Shown here piece after piece: positions 56,711-64,000 of a DNA stretch of 64,000 nt. The notes under the pieces are model-generated. The model saw only the letters and a program-made list of their open reading frames with translations, made no database searches and was not told where the DNA came from. The stretch covers positions 20,963,501-21,027,500 of the forward strand of contig CANTUV010000032.1 in NCBI GenBank assembly GCA_947685225.1, read 5' to 3'. Positions within the stretch are counted from its first letter, which is position 1. Every line of letters starts with the position of its first letter. The position numbers were made by a program, and so were the translations under genes. Source of the DNA: Garcia nutans. Its lineage: Eukaryota > Streptophyta > Magnoliopsida > Malpighiales > Euphorbiaceae.

Positions 56711-57835
56711 CTAAGGAAAAGGTGGGCGGGAAGATGATGCAGCTGAGGGATGGAGACTCAAGATCGTCGCAAGGTTACTGTTAATCTGCTCCAACTGCTG
56801 CAATAACTCAGCATGGTTTCGGTCCACCTTGCCATCCAGTCGATCCACTTTGCCCTCCAGGGCCTCAATCCTTATAAGTACCTCTTGATGTTCCGAGACC
56901 GGAGCATCCTCATCTAGACCTAAAGAATCCGAGTCGGACTCATCTTCAACCCGGGCTCTCTTCTGCCTGTCTCCCGGTGCTTCAGGCTCAGCTGAAGGCA
57001 TCACAAAAGTCCCTCTCCTATGCACCACCATGTGCATCTTCTCAAGGGTAGCTAAATCCAAGGAATCATTACCCAAAATTCGAGTCATCCGAGTGGTACT
57101 CGGGTCAAAATTCTCCACAAGGGCTACTGCTAATGTAGTGATCAATCCTCCAACACAAATAGCCCCCCTCCTTTTATTAGCTGCAGTGTCAAAAACATCG
57201 GCTAACCAATAGCCGGCACTAATATTCATTTCATTCAAAACACAGTCCAAGAAAAATAGCTCACTCGACTCAACCACACCCTGGCTCTCCTTCCGAGCAA
57301 AGAACCCACTCAAGGTAGGGTTCCTTAATTTAGATGCTTTGGCCGATTTGGCTACATAAGTGCCCGAGCCTAAGGCACCCCAAGCAAATTGTTGTCTAAA
57401 ATCTTTGGGTATCGATCTTTCCCCATGTTGATGAAACCCATATATATCATTCAACTGATCAATAGTAAGCACAAATGATCTACCCATTAATTTAAACATC
57501 AGTCTCCTGCAAATTCTCTTATCATCTCTTTCCACCTTAAGAGTTGCCAAAAATTCGAGGGTGAGCTCCTCAAACTGCAAAGGTCTCAATGAGACAAAAG
57601 TTTGCCACCCAAGATATTGCACATATCTATAAAAAGTAGTTCTCATTTGCAAAGCATCTAGAGATTCGTCATTCACATACCTTGTCGGGAAAAAACCCCG
57701 AGCCAAAAGACTTGCCCTCTTGAGAGATAAAGTTGAGGAGGATGACGAAGCTCCTTCGGCACCAGATTTCTTCTTCTTGCGGTGTGGAACAATTTTAGTA
57801 CTTGGCGACATGAAATCTGAGAAATTAACACCCAA
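56711..57835 (-). CDS. Intact third ORF of element I (Athila ORF-1-like, 374 aa)
   Basis: An uninterrupted frame in the position where some retroelements carry env. The longest start is 57835, but ATG 57811 (MSPSTKIVPHRKKKK) matches the element C start and is more likely. Layout: basic Ser-rich N-terminus (HRKKKK at residues 18-23); a conserved core around residues 70-135 (YVQYLGWQTF, LRPLQFEELTLEFLATLKVE, LTIDQLNDIYGFHQHGERS); a middle part with SSELFFLDC and ISAGYWLADVFD; a KRAR basic cluster and acidic stretch near 283-310; and a coiled-coil-like tail (about 318-359). No membrane segment or signal peptide is visible. It resembles the Athila ORF-1-type plant family of unknown function. A TTAATTTCTCAG acceptor-like site lies just upstream of ATG 57811. 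Confidence 0.78.
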   Translation of the reverse strand: MGVNFSDFMSPSTKIVPHRKKKKSGAEGASSSSSTLSLKRASLLARGFFPTRYVNDESLDALQMRTTFYRYVQYLGWQTFVSLRPLQFEELTLEFLATLKVERDDKRICRRLMFKLMGRSFVLTIDQLNDIYGFHQHGERSIPKDFRQQFAWGALGSGTYVAKSAKASKLRNPTLSGFFARKESQGVVESSELFFLDCVLNEMNISAGYWLADVFDTAANKRRGAICVGGLITTLAVALVENFDPSTTRMTRILGNDSLDLATLEKMHMVVHRRGTFVMPSAEPEAPGDRQKRARVEDESDSDSLGLDEDAPVSEHQEVLIRIEALEGKVDRLDGKVDRNHAELLQQLEQINSNLATILSLHPSAASSSRPPFP

Positions 57836-58551
57836 AACTGAATTAAATCAAAATAATATGAGTAAAGAGCAAGTTTTAAGTGATAATCTCAAGTTTTGTT
57901 GGAGTATTTTGAAGTTTTAACGGAAGAGATGGAGTTTTGAAAATAAAAATCAAGGGTTTTGGTGTTGCAGAGAACGAGAGAGCGAGAGAGAAGAAGATAG
58001 AAAAGTTAGGGATTTATGAAATAAAACTGGGCAAAATCGGGCTTTTAAAAGTCAAAAATTGGAGGGACACGGCCGTGTGTGTGCTGACTTGGCCGTGTCT
58101 GTGTGTGAAATTGAAGGGACACGGCCAAGTGGAGAGCACACGGCCGTGTCTCATAATTTTGGGGGACACGGCCAGGTGACACGGCCGTGTCCCCTGGGTG
58201 TGTCCAATGCTGTACGAAGGTGCAAAATCATTCAAATTTTTGAAGAATTTTTGGTCGTGTCCAGTGTGTGACACGGCCAAGGGACACGGCCAATTCCTTT
58301 GGCCGTGTCACCTACTGCCATTTTATTAACTTTAAACATTTTTTTCAATGATTTTGCAATCCTTCTTCGTTAAACACCCTGAAACACAAAGTAAAGAAAC
58401 ACCGATCAAAGCGCAGTCCATTTATTGAAACCGAACATAAATCAAAACTTGCTAAACTTAAAATTACAACTATGAAAAATAAATGCAAACCGATGGGTTG
58501 CCTCCCATTTAGCGCTTCTTTAATGTCATATAGTTGGACATCATGCAAAGT
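57836..58551 (-). promoter_or_regulatory. Possible internal promoter and leader of ORF3, element I
   Basis: On the minus strand: palindromes at 58318-58063 (for example GTGACACGGCC, GGGACACGGCC/GGCCGTGTCCC), a TTTTAAAAGCCCG box near 58047-58035, a CT-rich stretch and an acceptor-like CAG before ORF3. Same order as 44358-44840 in element C. Promoter activity is inferred. Confidence 0.48.
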
Positions 58552-61500
58552 TTAGGGATCATGAATCAAAGTACTGTCAATGACCCTCACTTCCTGAAAT
58601 CCTTCATTGTATGGCTTAACTCTTTGTCCATTCACTTTGAAAGTCTCACCTGTTCTAGAGTTAAGTAATTCAATTGCACCAGAAGGATATACCTGAGTTA
58701 TCTCGAAAGGACCACTCCATCGAGACTTGAGTTTACCTGGAAAAAGACGGAGTCGTGAGTTAAAAAGTAAAACCTTCATACCTGGACTCAATGTCTTTCG
58801 CACTATAATTTTATCATGAAGTGCTTTAGTATGATCCTTGTAAATTCTCGAGCTCTCATAAGCCTCATTCCGCAACTCATTTAACTCTGAAATTTGTAGA
58901 AATCTTTCTCTCTTTGCTTTGTCCAAGTCCAAATTTAGAGTCTTGATTGCCCAATATGCTCTGTGCTCCAACTCCACTGGTAAGTGACAAGCTTTTCCAA
59001 ACACCAATCGATATGGACTCATACCTAGAGGAGTTTTGAAAGCAGTCTGATATGCCCATAGTGCATCGTGCAATCTGCTTGCCCAATCCTTCCTGGATGT
59101 GTTGACTGTTTTCTCCAGAATTCCTTTTAGCTGCTTGTTGGATGTTTCCACTTGTCCAGAAGTCTGTGGATGGTATGGCGTTGCCACCTTGTGCTTCACA
59201 CCGGATTTATGCATTAACTTCTCAAAAAGCCTATTGCAAAAATGGCTCCCCCCATCACTGACTATCACCCTTGGTGTGCCAAACCTGCTAAGAATGTTTT
59301 CCTTCACAAATTTAACAACAATATTAGCATCATTAGTACGGGTGGGGATTGCCTCCACCCATTTAGAAACATAATCAACAGCAACTAAAATGTACTCATA
59401 ACCAAAGGACTTGGGGAAAGGACCCATGAAGTCTATTCCCCACACATCAAACAGTTCAACAACAATATATGACTGAAGGGGCATTTCATTCCTCCTCCCA
59501 ATGTTACCTACTCTTTGGCAATGATCACAGTGCTTACAATAGTCTTGAGCATCTTTAAATAAAGTAGGCCAGTAAAAACCACTTTGAAGCACCTTTTCTG
59601 CAGTCTTTCTTCCTCCAAAATGACCCCCACAGTGAAGGTCATGACAAAATTGAAGAACACTCAGTTGTTCTTCCTCAGAAACATACCTGCGAACTATCTC
59701 ATCTTTGCAAATCCGGAATAGATAAGGTTCATCCCAAAAATAAAACTTACTCAAGTGTAGAAACCTTTTCTTTTCCTGAAAAGACATGTTAGATCGCAAA
59801 ATTCCACAAGCAAGATAGTTAGCAATATCTGCAAACCAAGGTGCATTAATTACCACAAACAAATGCTCATCAGGAAATGCTTCTAAATTTTTATGAATGC
59901 TATCAGAAGCAAGATTTTCACTAAAGTAGGGTAATCTGGATAGATGATCAGCAATAACATTCTCACTACCCTTAGTATCCCTGATCTGGAAATCAAATTC
60001 TTGCAATAACAACACCCATCTAATTAAGCGCGGTTTAGCATGCTGTTTTGTTAAAAGATATTTAAGAGCTGCATGGTCAGAATGAACAATAATTTTTTAC
60101 CCAATTAAATAAGCTCTAAATTTATCTAAAGCAAAAACAACAGCCAACATTTCCTTCTCAGTTGTGGTGTAGTTCATTTGTGCACTATTCAGGGTTAAAC
60201 TAGCATAATAAATTACCCTCAAGTATTTGTCAACCCTTTGCCCAAGAACAGCTCCTACTGCATGATTAGAAGCATCACACATGATTTCAAAAGGTAAAGA
60301 CCAGACAGGAGCTACAATCACAGGTGCACTAGTCAATTTTTCCTTAAGGGAATTAAAAGCTTACATGCATTGTGCTGTAAATTCAAATGGAACATCTTTC
60401 CCCAATAAATGGCACAATGGTTGGCTTATTTTGGAAAAATCCTTAATAAACCTCCTGTAAAATCCTGCATGTCCTAAAAAACTTCTTATTCCCTTAACAG
60501 AGGTAGGTGGGGGTAACTTAGCAATCAATTCAATTTTAGCCTTATCCACCTCAATCCCTTTACTTGACACCACATGACCTAAGACAATGCCCTGAGTAAC
60601 CATAAAATGACTCTTTTCCCAACTTAAAGTGAGGTTACATTCAATGCATCTCTCAAGCACTCGAACAAGTTTATCGAGGCAATTATCAAAAGAATTACCA
60701 AAAACAGAAAAATCATCCATAAATACCTCAATAAAATCGTCGATCATATCTGAGAAGACGTACTTCATGCATCTCTGAAAAGTTGCAGGTGCATTGCACA
60801 AGCCAAAGGGCATACGTCGAAATGCATAAGTCCCAAAAGGGCAAGTAAAGGTTGTCTTGGACTGATCCTCTGGAGCTATTGGCACCTGATAGTAACCTGA
60901 AAGGCCATCCAGAAAACAATAATGTGAGTGCCCAGAAAGTTTATCTAACATCTGATCAATAAAAGGAAGAGGGAAATGATCTTTCTTTGTAGCATTGTTC
61001 AACTTCCTATAATCGATGCACATTCTCCATCCAGTAGTAGTCCTAGTAGGAACCAACTCATTATTCTCATTTTTCACCACAGTGATTCCAGATTTCTTAG
61101 GAACTACATGTACTGGGCTCACCCACTCACTATTAGCAATTGGATAAATTACTCCTTCATCCAGCAATTTGAGCACTTCCTTCTTAACCACTTCACTCAT
61201 ATTTGGGTTAAGGCGCCTTTGGGTTTCCCTCACAGGTTTAGCTCCCTCCTCTAAAGTGATTCTATGCATGCACATGGAAGGGCTAATACCCTTAATGTCA
61301 CTCAATCCCCATCCTATTGCTCTCTTCAATCTTTTAAGCTCACTCACTAACCTCATCTCCTCCCCTTCACTAATTTCACTAGATATTATCACAGGTAAAG
61401 TATTGTGATCTCCCAAAAACACATATTTCAGGTTCTTAGTTAACTCTTTCAGCTCTAACTCTAGTGAGGGGTTCTTCTCTTTTTCTTCAATGGGGGAAGG

Positions 61501-62424
61501 TTCAAAAATTGGGTCCTCCTTAGGCTCCTCTATTTCAGCATCCTCTAAAGTCTCAAGACAACTGGCTATTTCTGTATCAAAAATTTCCAAATCACTATCC
61601 AAAGTCAATGCCAGCTCCAATTTATCAGAGGAACCTGTCTGCAAGAAAACATCTGAAACAACTGCATCAACACAATCAATGAAAGAACAATCCTCATATA
61701 AAGCAGTTGTAGGAATAGGAGAAGTGTTAAAAATAGAAAATTCCACAGTTTGTCCCAAAACAGTCATTGATAATTTTCCATTCTTAACATCTATCAAAGT
61801 ATTGGTAGTCGCCATAAAAGGCCTACCCAGCAAAATGGTGTGTGCAGATGGTGAAGAATTACTTACCTCCATGTCAAGAACAATGAAATCCACAGGTACT
61901 ATCAAACCACCAACTTTAACTAATACATCTTCTATAACCCCTTTCGAGAATCTAAGAGATCTATCAGCTAATTGCAATACCATTTTTGTTGGTTTAAGTT
62001 CCCCTAATTCCAAATCAAGATAAACAGAATAAGGCATTAAATTCACACTAGCTCCTAAATCACACATGCCATCAGTACATTTTCCATTCCCCATAGCGAT
62101 TTGAATAATAAAGCTTCCAGGATCCTTTAGCTTAGGAGGTAGTTTATGCTGCAAAACAGCACTAGCTACCTCAGAAACTATCACCTTTTCATTCGGCTCA
62201 TACCTTTTTTTCTTGGTATTCAGTTCTTTGAAGAATTTAGCATAAGCCGGCATGTTCTTAATTGCTTCAAGTAAGGGTAAGTTAATACTTACCTTAGATA
62301 GCATGTTGAAGATATCTGAAAACTGCTTATCTTTTTTATCATCCTTCAACCTGCTGGGGAATGGTATAGGTGGCCGGTATGGGTTGCTTGCCTTGTGCAA
62401 ATCTGGTGTAGGGGTCTTCTCCAT
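58552..62424 (-). pseudogene. Athila-type pol with protease, RT, RNase H, integrase, element I
   Basis: The first frame (62424-60361, 687 codons) has protease with active site DLGAS (residues 122-126) and ILLGRPFMATT; RT with CIDYRKLNNATKKDHFPL, CFLDGLSGYYQ (Asp 506) and FMDDFSVFG (568-571); and the RT connection region. TAA at 60363-60361 ends it where element C has Gln. RNase H continues to a TAA at 60099-60097, shared with element C. From there RNase H and integrase read through to the stop at 58554-58552: VIADHLSRL, the HHCC finger, GIDFMGPFP, SDGGSHF, GQVETSNKQ and WSGPFEITQVYPSGAIELL. The pol ATG overlaps the gag stop as TAATG. Two stops make it non-functional as one polyprotein. Confidence 0.92.
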
Positions 62425-63935
62425 TAATCTTTCTTCAGCACCTTTTTCTCTTGTTCTCCTTCCTTTTTCTTTTCTTGCTCACTTGCATTCACAGAGTTAT
62501 TTTCAACATTATTATTAATTACCTTGCCACTCCTAAGAACAGTCACTGCTTGTGCCTGCTCAGGTTGACTTGGGAACTTCCCCTTTTGTTGAATCTGCAT
62601 CTGTTGTGCAAGTTGACCCACTTGGGTCTCCACCTTCTTAAAAGATGCTTCTAAGGAATCCAGCCTCTTGTTGTTCATCTCCTGATTTTTAGCACTGACT
62701 TGGATAAAAGCCTGTAAGCTTTCCTCCAAACTCTCTCTCTTAGGCTGACCTTGATTTGAGGATTGGCCCTGTTGTTGGTTCTGTCTCTGGAGCAAATGGA
62801 ATGGCTGTTGAGCATTATTCGTTGTCCAGGAAAAATTGGGGTGACTCCTCCAACCAGGATTGTAAGTGTTGGAGTAAGGATCATTCCTGGCTCTTGGTTG
62901 AAATCCCCCCATGGCATTAACTTGCTCAGCTTCATTCCCAAAAGATTCATATGCAGAGGGACATATATTTGCTCCATGCCCAAATGTCCCGTAGATTCCA
63001 CACACCTCTTGAGTGGATGAAGAAATATTGTTCTTCATGTTTAGCATCTGAACCTGCCTTGTCAACTCAGCTATTTGACTAACCATTTCAATATTGGCTT
63101 CCAGTTGATTCACCCCCTTGCTTCTTCCCCTTACACTCTTTTGTTGAGAATTAGCTCCCAACATCTCAAAGATCTCGTAAGTCTCATCAGCTGTCTTTTC
63201 TCCCATGGCTCCCCCAGCTGCATTATCAACTGTGTTTTGAAATTGCTGGGTGAGACCATCATAGAAAAACTGATTAAGGAGTTGAAGTGGGTAGTGATGG
63301 TGTGGACACTGGATCAATAGCATCTTGAATCTGTCCTAAGCCTCATGAAATGGCTCTCCTCCAAACTGAGAGAATGTAGCAATCTTCCCTCTTAACTCGG
63401 CTGTCTTTTGGTGTGAATAGAACTTGCCCATGAATTTATTGTAAACTTGCTCCCAAGTTGTCAGTGAATTTTCAGGCAACATCATGAGCCAGCTCTTTGC
63501 CCTATCCTTCAAAGTATAAGGGAAACATCTCATCCTCAACTGATCTTCTGTTAGTCCTCCTAAAGGAAAAGTGTTGAGGGTGGAGTAGAAATCCCTAATA
63601 AAATTCAAAGGATCTTCATTTGGAACTCCATAGAATGATGGCAGCATGTTGTAATGAATGTTCTTCAACTCATAGTTCCTTGCTGCATCTGTCAGTCTTA
63701 TGCAAGAAGTGGAAGTTCCAATGACAGGTCTAGCAAAATCTCTCATGGTTCTTTGCCTTTCTTCAGCCATCTTTACAGATTTTTCAGATTCTAACTCAAA
63801 ATCTGAAATGTCTTCCTCTGAAGTATCAAATCCGGTGTAGAGCTCAAACTCCTCTCTGCTCCTTTTTACTCTCTGAATTTCTGGAATGAATGGGTGCAAT
63901 TCTCCTTCGAGTGATCTCCTGCCTTGCATAAACAA
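62424..63935 (-). pseudogene. Athila-type gag, element I
   Basis: Likely start ATG 63929 (MQGRRSLEG) or 63935. Capsid blocks match element C (NYELKNIHYNMLPSFYGVP, LTTWEQVYNKFMGKFYSHQ). TAG at 63338-63336 stands where element C has Trp (EAWDRFK). The remainder, 63335-62424, is open. The zinc knuckle reads CGIYGTFGHGANIC, so the second Cys is Tyr and zinc binding should fail. The tail carries LEESLQAFIQ and a Glu/Lys-rich end. The gag stop overlaps the pol ATG. Positions 63936-64000 are leader; the 5' LTR lies outside the window. Confidence 0.9.
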
Positions 63936-64000
63936 AAATTTCTAGAAAAAGAAATATCAAAAGCAAAAGACAAATAAAATAAAATGAAAACAATGAAAAT

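Noticed and set aside
56711..57835. Envelope protein, from its position behind pol
   Set aside because: No signal peptide, membrane segment or furin-like site is visible; a basic cluster and coiled coil argue for an internal protein.

Overview
The window is nuclear DNA of a flowering plant, almost certainly a dicot, from a repeat-rich, AT-rich, heterochromatin-like region. I cannot name the species. The signs are Athila- and Tat-type Ty3/gypsy retroelements, long chromovirus LTRs with an initiator-Met primer site, an AU-like SINE, a Tourist-like MITE, a plant mobile domain gene and a DC1 (C1-like) pseudogene. I see no intact ordinary host gene, no rRNA or tRNA gene and no CRISPR array.

Left part. 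Positions 1-7798 are the 3' half of a Tat/Ogre-like element ('A'): end of integrase, two antisense genes (a DUF7745-like fragment and an intron-containing plant mobile domain gene), a palindromic minisatellite, a polypurine tract and a 2.2-kb LTR. It sits inside a chromovirus-type LTR whose tail ends at 8886. A Tourist-like MITE (9106-9632 and 18685-18727, TTA duplication) is split by an old decayed Athila-like element 'G' (9633-18684).

Middle part. A DC1 pseudogene (about 19890-20700), a solo chromovirus LTR (21402-23912), an inverted Tat LTR 'H' with its 3' minisatellite (25161 to about 27300), a SINE with perfect 14-bp duplications (28180-28360), and a chromovirus 5' LTR with primer site and gag start ('F', to 32056).

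Right part. This is a stack of nested insertions readable from target duplications. F is cut by Tat LTR 'D' (32057-32831 + 50972-52316). D is cut by non-autonomous Athila 'B' (32832-50966, duplication GAAAC). B's right LTR is cut by 11.7-kb Athila 'C' (37556-49236, duplication CGTCG). D's internal leader is cut by a B-family LTR 'E' (from 52651), which is cut by 'I' (53545 to beyond the window), an inverted sister of C. C and I carry gag, pol and a third ORF. In I the third ORF is one intact 374-codon frame while gag and pol are broken.

The least explained signals are non-coding: (1) hairpin repeats in Tat LTRs whose stems change on both arms; (2) arrays of GACACGGCC/GGCCGTGTC palindromes upstream of the LTR TATA boxes and again upstream of ORF3; (3) three polypurine-like motifs per Athila 3' region, two preceded by a hairpin with constant loop AGGA; (4) one shared stop codon in RNase H of both C and I. 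LTR boundaries and duplications were read by eye. Family names rest on motif recognition, not on searches.
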